Below are positions 32,433 to 41,283 of a stretch of DNA of 64,000 nucleotides, one piece after another. The stretch comes from Herbidospora galbida (lineage in GTDB: Bacteria > Actinomycetota > Actinomycetes > Streptosporangiales > Streptosporangiaceae), in the NCBI RefSeq assembly GCF_005233835.1, contig NZ_SZQA01000035.1:1-64000 (forward strand), given 5' to 3'. Position numbers and translations under genes: made by a program. The notes beneath the pieces are model-generated. The model ran no database searches and was not told where the DNA came from. It was given only the letters and a program-made list of their open reading frames with translations. How positions within the stretch are numbered: position 1 is the stretch's first letter; each line of letters starts with the position of its first letter.

Positions 32433-32460
32433 CAAAGCTCGACGAGAGGTTTCCTGAATC

Positions 32461-33120
32461 GTGTTCGACTTCATCCTGGGCCCGGCCTACGACGCCACGG
32501 CGGCGCTGGCCGGCCTCGTCGGCGCCGCCCCGGCGATCGTGCTGCTGACCCTGCTGGTCCGACTCGCTCTGCTCCCCCTGGGGATCCGCCAGGCGAAGCT
32601 CCAGCGCATCCGCCAGAGGCTGGCCCCCGACCTGGCGAAGATCCAGAAACGCCATGCCAAAGACCCGGAACGGATGGCCAGGGAGGTCCGGTCCCTCTAC
32701 GCCGGCGCCGGCACCTCGATGTTCGCCGGCGTCGGGACGGGCCTGGCCCAGATCCCGTTCGTGTTCGTGCTGTACAACCTGTTCACCCACCCGGTGATCG
32801 CCGGGCAGCAGAACGTCCTGATGACTCACAGCGCGCTGTCGGTGCCCCTGAGTGAGCACCTGGGGGCGGTCGTCGCCCAGTCCGGGTTGTTCGGCGGGCC
32901 CACCCTGGTGTTCGTCGGCCTCCTCGTGCTCATCGCACTGGTGGCGTGGCAGTCGTCCCGACTTGTGATCAGGACGGCTGAAATGCCCGGAAGCGGGCTG
33001 TTGAAACTGCTCCCTTACGGGACCGTGCTCGCCGCCGCGTTCCTGCCGTTCGCGACCGGCGTCTACCTGCTGATCAGCACCGCATGGACGACGACCGAAC
33101 GGCGACTACTCACCGCTTAG
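32461..33120 (+). CDS. YidC/Oxa1-family membrane insertase-like protein
   Basis: A 219-residue protein of five helices. AAPAIVLLTLLVRLALLPLG with the conserved Arg in the groove, the cytoplasmic coiled hairpin RIRQRLAPDLAKIQKRHAKD, then QIPFVFVLYNLFTH. It is shorter than the main YidC, which in actinomycetes lies beside rnpA and rpmH, so this is probably a second paralogue. The start is GTG. Overlaps the convergent ATPase gene by 4 bases. Confidence 0.82.
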   Translation: MFDFILGPAYDATAALAGLVGAAPAIVLLTLLVRLALLPLGIRQAKLQRIRQRLAPDLAKIQKRHAKDPERMAREVRSLYAGAGTSMFAGVGTGLAQIPFVFVLYNLFTHPVIAGQQNVLMTHSALSVPLSEHLGAVVAQSGLFGGPTLVFVGLLVLIALVAWQSSRLVIRTAEMPGSGLLKLLPYGTVLAAAFLPFATGVYLLISTAWTTTERRLLTA

Positions 33121-33569
33121 ACGACTTCGCGCAGTGCGCTTATTTCGGACTCACCTGACTGCCCATTTCGGGCAGGCTGCGGGGCGTGGACGATGGCCCA
33201 AACAGTCGTCGTCTCGCCCTCGTGGCGTACTCCCCAGCGCTCTGCCAGAAACTCGACGATGCCGAGCCCCCGGCCCCCCAGAGACGAGAGGGTAGGCCTT
33301 CCGGCACGCGGCTCGGTGGTCGCCCCACCGTCGCTCACGGCCACTTCCACATGTCCGTCACCACAGGCCCATGTGACTCTGAGCTGCCCAGACGCGAGGG
33401 GGTGTGCGTGGCGCAGGGCATTGCTCAACAGTTCGCTCATCACCAGGACCGTGTCGTCGACCGCCGCTTCGAAAACCCCGGAAGCGAGCAGGTCGGCGCT
33501 GAGGCGTTGACGCGCCACAGCCACGCTCGACAGAGCGTACGGCAGCATGACGACGCTCGACGCACTCAC
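33117..33569 (-). CDS. Anti-sigma-type ATP-binding protein (HATPase_c_2)
   Basis: A 150-residue GHKL ATPase. N box VMSELLSNALRHA, G1 VSDGG and G2 GGRGLGIVEFLA. Such proteins act as serine kinases on STAS antagonists or as anti-sigma factors; the STAS protein at 30367 is one possible partner in the region. The start is GTG. Upstream is the PAS-GAF kinase on the same strand. Confidence 0.88.
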   Translation of the reverse strand: MSASSVVMLPYALSSVAVARQRLSADLLASGVFEAAVDDTVLVMSELLSNALRHAHPLASGQLRVTWACGDGHVEVAVSDGGATTEPRAGRPTLSSLGGRGLGIVEFLAERWGVRHEGETTTVWAIVHAPQPARNGQSGESEISALREVV

Positions 33570-33705
33570 CTCCCCGTTCTCCCGAACCCCCTGAAGATGG
33601 TCACCCCAGTAAGACCGAAATGCCCCGTTCGCTGACCGTGGAAACCGAGCACTGATTACAGCTTGTGCACATTGGACAATAGGTCAGCTTCGGTGTTACC
33701 CCGGC

Positions 33706-35598
33706 TTACCGCCCCGGTGTGTCGGGTGCGGTGACAAACCCCTCTCTGCGCAGCACGAACTGCATACGTGTACCACCCTCGGGTCGAGGCAGTGCGGCCA
33801 CCTCCCCTCCTTGGGCCCGCGCAAGGCTCCGGACGATGTAGAGACCCAGCCCCACCCCGCCGAACCGGCGGCGGTCGCCGCTCTCGCCCTGGACGAACCG
33901 CTCGAAGACGCGTTCCCGGTCGGACGGGGCGATGCCGATGCCCTCGTCGTCGACCGTGAGGACCACCCGGGACTCCTCCGACCAGGCCGAGACCTGGATG
34001 AGGCCCCCGTCGGGGGAGTACTTGAACGCGTTCTCCAGCAGCTGGTCGAGCAGTATGTCGGTGGCGAGGGCGTCGCCGCGTACAAGGGGAAGATCGTCGG
34101 GGACCCGCACCTCGACACGGTGGCGGTCGGAGAGGACCGGCAGCCCCAAGGTCGCGGCCCGCACGCGTTCGGCCAGGTCGAAGGCCTCGTCGCGGACCGA
34201 CGGCTCGGCGGCCCCGGCGCGGGCGCCGAGCAGGAGGTGGTCGATCAGCCGGCCGAGCGACTTGGCCCGTTCGGCGATCGTGTGGACGTGGGCCCGCCGG
34301 TCGGCGTCGGAGAGCTTGTCCCACCGGTCGGCCAGGGTGCTGGCGAAGCCGGTCACGACGGTGATCGGGGTGCGCAGTTCGTGGCTGGTGGTGGCCAGGA
34401 ACAGGTCCTTGGCCTCCTCCAGCTCCTTGGCGCTGGTGATGTCGCGGAAGTCGGCGACGATCTCGCCGGTCTCGGGGATGGTCGCGCAGAGCACGTCGAG
34501 CCAGCGGCCCGATTCGAGCTGGAAGGTCAGCTTCTCGCCCGGTGCGGGCAGATCGAAGGGCGGCGGCCTGCCGATCACGTCCTCGTAGGCGTAGCCGGTC
34601 AGCTCGGCCGCCTTGGGGTTCCAGCGCATGACGGTGCCGCTCTCGCTGAGCACGGCTATGCCGTCGGCGCTGGCGTCGAAGACCGCGCGTTCGTGGGCCC
34701 GCTGCCGGACCGCGTCCTGGTAGGCCACCGCGTTGCCGACCGCGATCCCGGCGTGGCCGGCGAGCAGTTCGAGCAGTTCGAGCTCGACGTGGCCCGGCTT
34801 GCGCCGGGCGAACAGGGCGTAGAGGGCGCCGTAGGGCCGCCCGCCGACGGCCGCGATGCCGACCGCGATGGTGTGCAGCCCGTCGAGCTGGGCCCAGATG
34901 AGGTCCTGGAGGCCCTCGGGACCGGTTTCTAGGATCACGGGCTTGCCGGTGCGCAGCAGCTTGCCGACCAGGCTGCTGCCCAGGTCTGCGGTGGCGCCCT
35001 TCATGCCCTCGGGCAGGCGGTGGGAGCTGACCAGCCGGAGCTTCTCCCCGTCGATCAGCACGAACCCGCCCGCGTCGGCCCCGGTCAGCTCGGTGAGCGA
35101 GCCCGCGATCCGGTCGAGCACCACGTTCTGGTCGAGTTCGGCGTTGATGTCGCCGACGACGTCGGTGAGGCGGCGGACCAGCTGGGCACGGCGGACCGAC
35201 CGGGCCCGCGCCGCCTCGTTGTCGTCGCGCTGGTGGTAGACGCCGACATAGCCGAGCAACGCGCCCGAGGGCGTGCGCAGCCCGCTGATGTCGGCCTGCA
35301 CCTCGATCAGCGTGCCATCGCGGCGGAACCTGCGGGTTCTCAGCTGTACGGTGCCACCCGTGCGCACCCGTTCGAGCACCGCGTTGTGCTCGGCCGTCAG
35401 CTCCTCGGGCACGAAGGGGGGCCGGCGGCCGAGGATCTCGTCGGCGGGCCAGCCGAACAGCCGCTCGGCGGCCGGGTTCCACGTGACCACCGACAGATCG
35501 CGGTCGAGGGCGACGATGGCATCGGCCGCGCTGGCGACTACCGCCCGCGCGATCCCTTCGTCCTCGTCGTCACGTTTGTCCCAGTGGTCACATTCCAC
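33706..35598 (-). CDS. PAS-GAF-PAS sensor histidine kinase
   Basis: A 630-residue kinase without clear membrane segments. PAS domain at about 15-130 (ADAIVALDRDLSVVTWNPAA), GAF at about 145-290 (LDRIAGSLTELTGADAGGFV), second PAS at about 305-400, then HisKA with TTSHELRTPI as phospho-acceptor His, and HATPase_c with LLENAFKYS, DDEGIGI and GGVGLGLYIV. It may sense a cytoplasmic signal, ligand unknown. No response regulator is next to it; the nearest is the atypical regulator at 31250. Confidence 0.93.
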   Translation of the reverse strand: MECDHWDKRDDEDEGIARAVVASAADAIVALDRDLSVVTWNPAAERLFGWPADEILGRRPPFVPEELTAEHNAVLERVRTGGTVQLRTRRFRRDGTLIEVQADISGLRTPSGALLGYVGVYHQRDDNEAARARSVRRAQLVRRLTDVVGDINAELDQNVVLDRIAGSLTELTGADAGGFVLIDGEKLRLVSSHRLPEGMKGATADLGSSLVGKLLRTGKPVILETGPEGLQDLIWAQLDGLHTIAVGIAAVGGRPYGALYALFARRKPGHVELELLELLAGHAGIAVGNAVAYQDAVRQRAHERAVFDASADGIAVLSESGTVMRWNPKAAELTGYAYEDVIGRPPPFDLPAPGEKLTFQLESGRWLDVLCATIPETGEIVADFRDITSAKELEEAKDLFLATTSHELRTPITVVTGFASTLADRWDKLSDADRRAHVHTIAERAKSLGRLIDHLLLGARAGAAEPSVRDEAFDLAERVRAATLGLPVLSDRHRVEVRVPDDLPLVRGDALATDILLDQLLENAFKYSPDGGLIQVSAWSEESRVVLTVDDEGIGIAPSDRERVFERFVQGESGDRRRFGGVGLGLYIVRSLARAQGGEVAALPRPEGGTRMQFVLRREGFVTAPDTPGR

Positions 35599-35686
35599 GG
35601 ATCCATCGTGCCGCTTTTCCGGTCGTGATCATGGCCTTTTCCCATGCTCCGCTACGCTGCCCTCGAACCCGGGGAAGGGAAGTGCC

Positions 35687-36256
35687 ATGGACGCGTCGGC
35701 CGCATCGGGCGACCTGGAGGCACTGCTCCGGGTCACCTCGCCCACGTACGTAGGGGAATCGGCACCCGACATCGCCTTCGGCACCCACGAGACGCCCGCC
35801 GGGCCGCTCGTGCTGGCCGTGACGGCGCGCGGTGTGATTGCCACCACATTCGACGACGAACACGCGATGTACGCGCGGATCTACCGCGAGGTCGGGTCGT
35901 TCATCGGCCACGACCCCAAGCGCCTCGACCCGCTGAGGCGGGAGATCGACGCCTACTTCGGCGGCCGGCTGCGGACCTTCACCCTCCCGTTCGACCTCCG
36001 ACTTGCGACGGCCTTCGCCCGCAGCGTGCTCCAGATGATCACCTCGGTCCCCTATGGCACGACCACCACCTACGCCGAGGTCGCCGCCCGCATCGGCCGG
36101 CCGCAGGCGCTCCGCGCGGTCGCCAACGCGGTCACCGAGAACCCCGTCTGCCTCCTGGTTCCGTGTCACCGGGTGGTCGAGGGGCCGGGGTCGCCGGGGG
36201 CGTACGCCGGTGGAAAAGCGGCCAAAGAACTGCTGCTGAACATGGAAATCGCTTAG
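35687..36256 (+). CDS. ogt: Methylated-DNA-protein cysteine methyltransferase
   Basis: A 189-residue suicide repair enzyme that takes alkyl groups from O6-alkylguanine onto the Cys of its PCHRVV motif. The DNA-binding part is VPYGTTTTYAEVAARIGRPQ followed by AVANAVTENP. The N-terminal region (about 1-90) is ordinary for Ogt. GGGAAG lies 7 bases upstream of the ATG. Single gene, divergent from the histidine kinase. Confidence 0.93.
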   Translation: MDASAASGDLEALLRVTSPTYVGESAPDIAFGTHETPAGPLVLAVTARGVIATTFDDEHAMYARIYREVGSFIGHDPKRLDPLRREIDAYFGGRLRTFTLPFDLRLATAFARSVLQMITSVPYGTTTTYAEVAARIGRPQALRAVANAVTENPVCLLVPCHRVVEGPGSPGAYAGGKAAKELLLNMEIA

Positions 36257-36352
36257 CGCAACGCGTCTGTCCCCACACGGTAAACCTGGGATCACTCAAT
36301 GTGATAGTAATCTCACGCCGTGCAATCACCAGGTCACTAGTGGGGAGTGGTC

Positions 36353-37120
36353 ATGCTGGGGTTCATCGTCGCCGTGGGGTCGGCGATCGCCGTGGTGGCA
36401 CTGTCGGCGTTCCTGTTCAGAAGGTTCGGCGCCGGGAGTGAAGACTCCGACCCGGGCGGCCCGTCGGTCGGTCACGCCGGGTCGATGTTGTCGGCGCTGT
36501 TCCTGCTGGTCTTCGCCATCGCGATCGTCGTACCGTGGACGACCGCCGACTCGGCCCGGCAGAACACCTACACCGAGAGCCAGTCGGCCGTGGAGGCCTA
36601 TTGGGCCGCCGACGAGCTGCCCGGGCCGGCCGCCGCCCAGGTCCAGGCCGGTCTGCGCGACTACGTCGGCTTCGTGGTCGACCAGGAGTGGCCGCTGATG
36701 GCCGACGGCCGGCTCAGCTCCGAGGGCGCCACCCGCCTGAACACGTTGCGCACCCAGGTGGCGGGTCTGGTGGTCGACGGCGAAGACCAGGAAGACGCCA
36801 AGGCGGCCGTCGTGGACCAGATCTCCCAGCTGAGCTCGTCGCGGCGCCAGCGCGCCGCCGACGCCGGGGCGACGCCGCCGACGATCCTGCTGGTGCTCAC
36901 CGTGGTGACCGGCCTGATAGTGCTGGTCTTCCCGTTCCTGGCCGGGGCCCGGCCCAAGGGGATGGCGCTGCTGCCGATGCTGGCCATGGCGGCGCTGCTG
37001 GGGGTCGGCATCTACATGGCCTTCGACATCATCCACGTGTTCGACGGCGGGCTGGCCGTGAAGCCCGACGCGTTCACCAGTGCGCTGGCCGAGTTCGGCC
37101 GCATATCGGGGTTGAGCTGA
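36353..37120 (+). CDS. DUF4239-family membrane protein
   Basis: A 255-residue protein with four likely membrane helices: 1-20, SMLSALFLLVFAIAIVVPW, ILLVLTVVTGLIVLVFPFLA and LLPMLAMAALLGVGIYMAF. A soluble loop of about 100 residues lies in the middle. This is the bestrophin-like DUF4239 family, function unknown. The ATG at 36353 has GGGGAG 5 bases upstream; a GTG at 36347 is an alternative. Its stop overlaps the start of the next gene (TGATG), so the two are coupled. Confidence 0.8.
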   Translation: MLGFIVAVGSAIAVVALSAFLFRRFGAGSEDSDPGGPSVGHAGSMLSALFLLVFAIAIVVPWTTADSARQNTYTESQSAVEAYWAADELPGPAAAQVQAGLRDYVGFVVDQEWPLMADGRLSSEGATRLNTLRTQVAGLVVDGEDQEDAKAAVVDQISQLSSSRRQRAADAGATPPTILLVLTVVTGLIVLVFPFLAGARPKGMALLPMLAMAALLGVGIYMAFDIIHVFDGGLAVKPDAFTSALAEFGRISGLS

Positions 37121-37785
37121 TGAACAGCCGCATCACCGCCGCCACGCTCGGCTTCCTGATGCTGTCCACCCTGTCGGTGGCCTCGGCCCCGGCCGCGACG
37201 GCCGACGACATCCTCGGGGTGGGCCTCGACGTGGGGCCGGGCGTGGGCGTGTGCGTCCAGGTCGGGGTGATCCTCGACGTCGAGCTCGGGGTCGGCGTCC
37301 TCCAGCAGCCGCCGTGCGACCAGCCGCCGCCACCTCCGCCGCCCCCGCCGCCCCCGGCGGAGGAGGAACCGCCACCACCACCTCCGCCGCCGCCGGCCGA
37401 GGAGGAACCGCCGCCACCGCCGCAGGAGCCGGAGGTGGAACCTCCACCGCCGCCACCTCCACCGGCCGAGGAGGAACCTCCGCCGCCACCTCCGCCGCCA
37501 CCGCCGCCTCCAGTGCAGGAGCCGACGGTGGAGCCGCCGCCGAGGGTGGAGCGCCCGGCCAGGGTCGTTCCGGTACGTCTCCCGAAGCCGGCCCCGACCG
37601 TGAAGAAGCCGTCTCCGCGTCCCAAGCCGACCCCGTCGGCGACGCCGGAACCGAGGGCTCCGAGGGTCGCGGCCGTGGCCACCCCGCCGAAGCGGGACAA
37701 CCCGCTGAAGTCGGTGCTGTTCATGGTCGTGCTGTCGACCGTGATCGCCTCAGCCGCGGCGGTGGCCTTTACCCGCATCAGATAG
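37120..37785 (+). CDS. Pro/Glu-rich surface protein with C-terminal anchor
   Basis: A 221-residue protein. Signal peptide (FLMLSTLSVASAPAATA, cleavage near 28), a short Gly/Val region with VGPGVGVCVQVG, then about 65 residues of alternating polyproline blocks and AEEE units (residues 68-132). A basic Pro/Lys region (KPAPTVKKPSPRPKPTPS) and a final membrane helix FMVVLSTVIASAAAVAF follow, with tail TRIR. There is no LPXTG, so membrane anchoring is more likely than sortase attachment. Probably a wall-spanning spacer protein, coupled to the DUF4239 gene. Confidence 0.75.
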   Translation: MNSRITAATLGFLMLSTLSVASAPAATADDILGVGLDVGPGVGVCVQVGVILDVELGVGVLQQPPCDQPPPPPPPPPPPAEEEPPPPPPPPPAEEEPPPPPQEPEVEPPPPPPPPAEEEPPPPPPPPPPPPVQEPTVEPPPRVERPARVVPVRLPKPAPTVKKPSPRPKPTPSATPEPRAPRVAAVATPPKRDNPLKSVLFMVVLSTVIASAAAVAFTRIR

Positions 37786-39117
37786 CCGTCGCGGCCGAGC
37801 GCCGCGTGAGGCTCCGATCGCCAGCGTGACCAGCGCGGCGACCAGGAACGAGCCGAGCGCGGCGCTCATCCACGGCGCGGGGGTGAACCCGACGGCCTCG
37901 CGCGCCGACGTCCAGATTGCCTCCCACCAGGCGATGTCAGGCAGCGCCCCGAGCATCCACCAGGTGGCGAACCCGAGCAGCCAGGGCACCGTCATCAGCC
38001 ACCGCGACGGCGCGGTGTCGGAGGTGTCCCACCCGCGCGAACCGCCGAGCAGGAAGTAGTCGACCACCAGCACGGCGAACATCGGCACGAACACCGCCCC
38101 GATGATTCCCAGGAACGCCGAGTACGTGTCGGCGCTCACGAAGATCGCCAGCAGCGTGACCAGCACCCCGACGAGGACCGAGAGAATCCGCCGGTCGACC
38201 CTCGGCATCAGGTTCTGCAGCGACATCGTCACCGAGTACACATTCACGAACGACTGGTCGGTCTCGCGCAGCACCAGGATCCCGAAGAAGACCGCGCCGA
38301 GCGACGCGGTGACGAACGGGTCCCACACCTTGTTCGTGTCGTTCCCGACCAGCGCCAGCGCCGCGATCCCCAGCGCCAGGCAGGAGACCTGGGCGATCGT
38401 GTAGCCGCCGACAACCCCGCCGAACGCGGCCCGCGAGCTCCTTGAGAAGCGCGAGAAGTCGGCCGCCAGCGGCACCCACGACACGCTCAGCGCGATGACG
38501 TAGTCGACGGCCGGCGTGAACGCCTCCCACGATCCGGCGCCCAGCGAGGGGCCTCGGGAGATCAGCTCGTACGCGAAATAGACCATTGCGACGACCACGC
38601 CGACGGTGACGTACCGCCGCAGGATCCGGACCGCGCCCAGCGGCTTGATGGTGAGCGCCGTGGTGATCACACCGGCGATGACCACCCAGACCGCGTAGGG
38701 CACGGTGACGCCGAACTGGCCCGCGATGGCCTGGGCGCCCTGGGCGATGACCCAGAGCTCGAAGGCCCCCCAGCCCAGCATCTGGATGATGTTCAGCACG
38801 CTCGGGAGGTAGGAGAGTTTCGCCCCGAAAAGCCCTCTGAGCAGCATCATCGCCGGAGCGCCCGTCTGGGTGCCCGGGATGGCGGACAGGCCGACCATGG
38901 CCGTACCGATGAGACTGCCCACCACGGCGGCCGTCAGGGCCGCGACGAAGCTCAGCGGACGGTCGCCGAGAGGGTTGACGAGTGCGATCGCTCCTGAGAA
39001 CCCGAGCAGTGACACTCCGAGGTTGGCCCACAGGGCACCCTGGTCGAGCAGGCCGAGAGTCTTCGGCGGAGCTTCGTGGAGGGTGAGGGGGGCCTCGGAA
39101 TCGACGACGGCTGTCAT
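37750..39117 (-). CDS. cytX: CytX-type NCS1 permease for a thiamine precursor
   Basis: A 455-residue NCS1 transporter with 12 helices (LLDQGALWANLGVSLLGFSG at the start, VPLAADFSRFSRSS in the middle). The TPP riboswitch in front identifies it as the probable hydroxymethylpyrimidine importer CytX, a known NCS1 subgroup, feeding thiamine synthesis. The ATG at 39117 is preceded by GGGAG, which lies in the 3' end of the riboswitch. The 3' end overlaps the convergent Pro-rich gene by 36 bases. Confidence 0.88.
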   Translation of the reverse strand: MTAVVDSEAPLTLHEAPPKTLGLLDQGALWANLGVSLLGFSGAIALVNPLGDRPLSFVAALTAAVVGSLIGTAMVGLSAIPGTQTGAPAMMLLRGLFGAKLSYLPSVLNIIQMLGWGAFELWVIAQGAQAIAGQFGVTVPYAVWVVIAGVITTALTIKPLGAVRILRRYVTVGVVVAMVYFAYELISRGPSLGAGSWEAFTPAVDYVIALSVSWVPLAADFSRFSRSSRAAFGGVVGGYTIAQVSCLALGIAALALVGNDTNKVWDPFVTASLGAVFFGILVLRETDQSFVNVYSVTMSLQNLMPRVDRRILSVLVGVLVTLLAIFVSADTYSAFLGIIGAVFVPMFAVLVVDYFLLGGSRGWDTSDTAPSRWLMTVPWLLGFATWWMLGALPDIAWWEAIWTSAREAVGFTPAPWMSAALGSFLVAALVTLAIGASRGARPRRLSDAGKGHRRG

Positions 39118-39121
39118 CACA

Positions 39122-39212
39122 CACGCTCCCTACGCCGGCATTACCCGGACAGGTTCATGCGGTCGGCGACGCTGGTCGCCCTCTCAGCCCGGTTACGCCC
39201 GAGCTCCCGCGG
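39122..39212 (-). promoter_or_regulatory. TPP riboswitch (thi box)
   Basis: On the minus strand the conserved GGGCTGAGAGGG is followed by GAACCTGTCCGGGTAATGCC and GGCGTAGGGAG, the hallmark thi-box elements. The last element overlaps the ribosome binding site of cytX, so TPP binding should block translation when thiamine is sufficient. Confidence 0.93.
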
Positions 39213-39479
39213 TTCTTAGGTTGTCCGCGAACCGAGATCAGCCCAGTTCGCCCCCCACATGATGCATCACGGACCCTCCTTCGGCCAGCCCCAGGTACCC
39301 CACTTCGTCATACAACGACCGTCCGTCGACGTACGCAGAAGTACAGCTACATCCGTGGTGGTAGCTGTACTTTCGAGCTGTACGAGAGGCCCAGAGCTGC
39401 ACGCTGACCAGGCAACACACTCCAGGTCGCCTGTGCTCAACGCGAATTGACCCATGTCAGACCCGCCCCCCGCCTTACA

Positions 39480-40000
39480 GGCGCAGCCCCGACTGAGCCG
39501 ATCAGTAAGAACGTCGCTGCGGCGGTGCGTCTGCCGACCGTGCGCAAGCGGCGGAACAGCGCGTGGTCGGTGGACGAAGCCCGCCACCTGCTAGAGAACG
39601 CGCGGGATGAGGACGACCCGCTGTACGCGGTCTACGTCCTGATCCTGGCGCTTGGGCTACGTAAGGGAGAGGTCTTAGGACTCGATTGGAAGTACGTGGA
39701 CCTGGACGCGGGAGAGCTGTACGTCGGCGAACGTCACCTCTCGGCAAGGCTCTGGACCCGACAAAGCTCAACGCCCAATTCGATGCCCGGATCAGGAAAG
39801 CCGGTGTGCGACGCATCACTGTCCACGGCACCAGAGGCACGTGTGCGACTCTCCTCGCAGCCCTGGACGTCCACCCTCGCGTGGCCATGCGAATCCTCCG
39901 CCACAGCAACATCAAGATGACGATGGAGGTCTATACCGATGCCACCGACGAAGCCACCTACGACGCATTGCGCCGACTCGGCGGTGTGTTAGATAGCCCT
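39480..40000 (+). pseudogene. Tyrosine integrase with internal deletion
   Basis: The first frame encodes SVDEARHLLENARDEDDPLY and ALGLRKGEVLGLDW (catalytic Arg region). After about 39735 coding continues in another frame: LDPTKLNAQFDARIRKAGVR, HGTRGTCATLLAALDVHPRV and MRILRHSNIKMTMEVYTDAT with the catalytic Tyr. The middle of the catalytic domain is missing and the N-terminus is absent. Unrelated to the AICE integrase at 12551. No matching att repeat was seen nearby. 39213-39479 holds no gene. Confidence 0.8.
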
Positions 40001-40024
40001 CTTCAGTTCTCTTGGCTGGGGAGG

Positions 40025-40113
40025 TCAAGGAGTCGCCTCGGTGACGGCCGTCCCACTGGGCCCGACCAGTCGGGCGATGTCCTTCAGGGGTACGCCGTCC
40101 TTCTCGGCACGGA
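40025..40113 (-). pseudogene. Fragment of a second integrase C-terminus
   Basis: The minus strand encodes AEKDGVPLKDIARLVGPSGT, AVTEATP and stop, like the end of phage-type tyrosine recombinases (compare the usual LVGHS). The catalytic histidine position reads Pro and the Tyr region is gone. Short, so tentative. Confidence 0.45.
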
Positions 40114-40126
40114 AAACCGGGGGTAG

Positions 40127-40207
40127 CTGTGGGACCCCCACGTGGGCCAGGCCCTGCGTGAGGTCGAAAACGGACACGCGAAAGGCAAGATCGTCATTAC
40201 CGCGTGA
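40127..40207 (+). pseudogene. C-terminal end of a zinc-type oxidoreductase
   Basis: 26 codons, LWDPHVGQALREVENGHAKG, KIVITA and stop: the standard C-terminus of NADPH:quinone reductase/MDR proteins. The rest of the gene is missing and is replaced by integrase debris, so an insertion probably destroyed it. Confidence 0.65.
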
Positions 40208-40223
40208 GCCTATATTGAGACGT

Positions 40224-40625
40224 ATGCCGTTATGGGGAAGACGTCTGCTGGTCGCCCTGGCGATCTACGCCGCCGCGATCAGTTGTTACCTCTGGTCGCC
40301 GTACGGTGACTTCTTCGACGACGGGGTGTTGATCGTGCTGGCGCCACTCGTGCTCGGCATGATCCTCGGCGCCGCCGCGCGACTGCCGAACTGGTGGCCC
40401 GTCGGGTGGGCGGCGTTCCCCGCCGGCGCCTTCCTGCTGTTCGGCCTGTGGGGCTGGCTGGACATCCTCGGCATCGGGTTCCTCCCGGCGCCCATCATGA
40501 TCGCCGTTCCGGCGGCCGGCTACGCGCTCGTGTCGTGGCTCGCCTCACCCGGGTTCGCCTGGCCGAAAGTCGGCGCGGGCGTGCTCGCCCTCGCCACGAT
40601 CGTGCCGGTCTTCCTGAACGCCTAA
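40224..40625 (+). CDS. Small polytopic membrane protein
   Basis: A 133-residue hypothetical protein with four membrane helices (LLVALAIYAAAISCYLW, VLIVLAPLVLGMILGAA, WAAFPAGAFLLFGLWGWL, VGAGVLALATIVPVFL). No family recognised. It starts at ATG 17 bases after the oxidoreductase fragment and is convergent with 40641. Confidence 0.7.
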   Translation: MPLWGRRLLVALAIYAAAISCYLWSPYGDFFDDGVLIVLAPLVLGMILGAAARLPNWWPVGWAAFPAGAFLLFGLWGWLDILGIGFLPAPIMIAVPAAGYALVSWLASPGFAWPKVGAGVLALATIVPVFLNA

Positions 40626-40640
40626 CCGAAGATCAGCGTG

Positions 40641-41147
40641 TCAACGGCGAGTGAGCCGCCACCAGCGGGGGCGCGGTTCACGGAGGCGGGTGGCCTCCCT
40701 CTGGTGCCTGACCGACGCCTTGCGCAGGCGCTGGTCACCTGGCGACTCGTACATCTCCTGCTGGGCCTCTACCGCAAGGTCCAGCAGGGCGATGCGGTAC
40801 GACGGGCGCAGGCCCCTGATCGCGCGGTGCAGGCCCTTGACATCGCCTGCCAGGAGGCAGCGGAAGTAGTTACCGGTGACCGAGTCGGGCGGGAATGCCC
40901 TGGCGGCGTCGCGGAGGCCGGAGACGTCGTTGGCGATGAAGGCCGGGATCATGGCCAGGAGCGGATCGTGGTCCGCTGGGGTGGCGATTCGCCGTTCCCT
41001 GCCCTCGGCCATGGCCTGGAGGTCGTCCGCGAATTCGATCGCGTGGGGGTCGCCGAGCTCCTCTGCGCGGGTGCGGACGGCGGCTAGGTCGGCGGGGTCC
41101 TTGGTCTGGGTGTAGGTGAGGATCAGTGCGGAGATCGTTGGATCCAC
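40641..41147 (-). CDS. Hypothetical helical protein
   Basis: A 168-residue soluble protein (ISALILTYTQTKDPADLAAV, HAIEFADDLQAMAEGRERRI, GNYFRCLLAGDVKGLHRAIR), probably all-helical and repeat-like. The start is GTG. No family recognised and no partner gene. Confidence 0.65.
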   Translation of the reverse strand: MDPTISALILTYTQTKDPADLAAVRTRAEELGDPHAIEFADDLQAMAEGRERRIATPADHDPLLAMIPAFIANDVSGLRDAARAFPPDSVTGNYFRCLLAGDVKGLHRAIRGLRPSYRIALLDLAVEAQQEMYESPGDQRLRKASVRHQREATRLREPRPRWWRLTRR

Positions 41148-41283
41148 ACGGGCAATTCTTGATCAGCGGGCGCCGCTTTGGGTCGCAGTGCCGTCACGAT
41201 CACCAAGGCCGCTGTGCAGCCGCTACCCGTCGCGAGTCTTCCGCTACCTGGCCGCGCTCTTGTAGGTGGTCCGCCGGCGGAGG

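Noticed and set aside
37326-37515. Regularly spaced CCGCC-type repeats that could be taken for a CRISPR-like or minisatellite array
   Set aside because: The repeats are in frame with the Pro/Glu-rich protein; units differ in length and there are no unique spacers.
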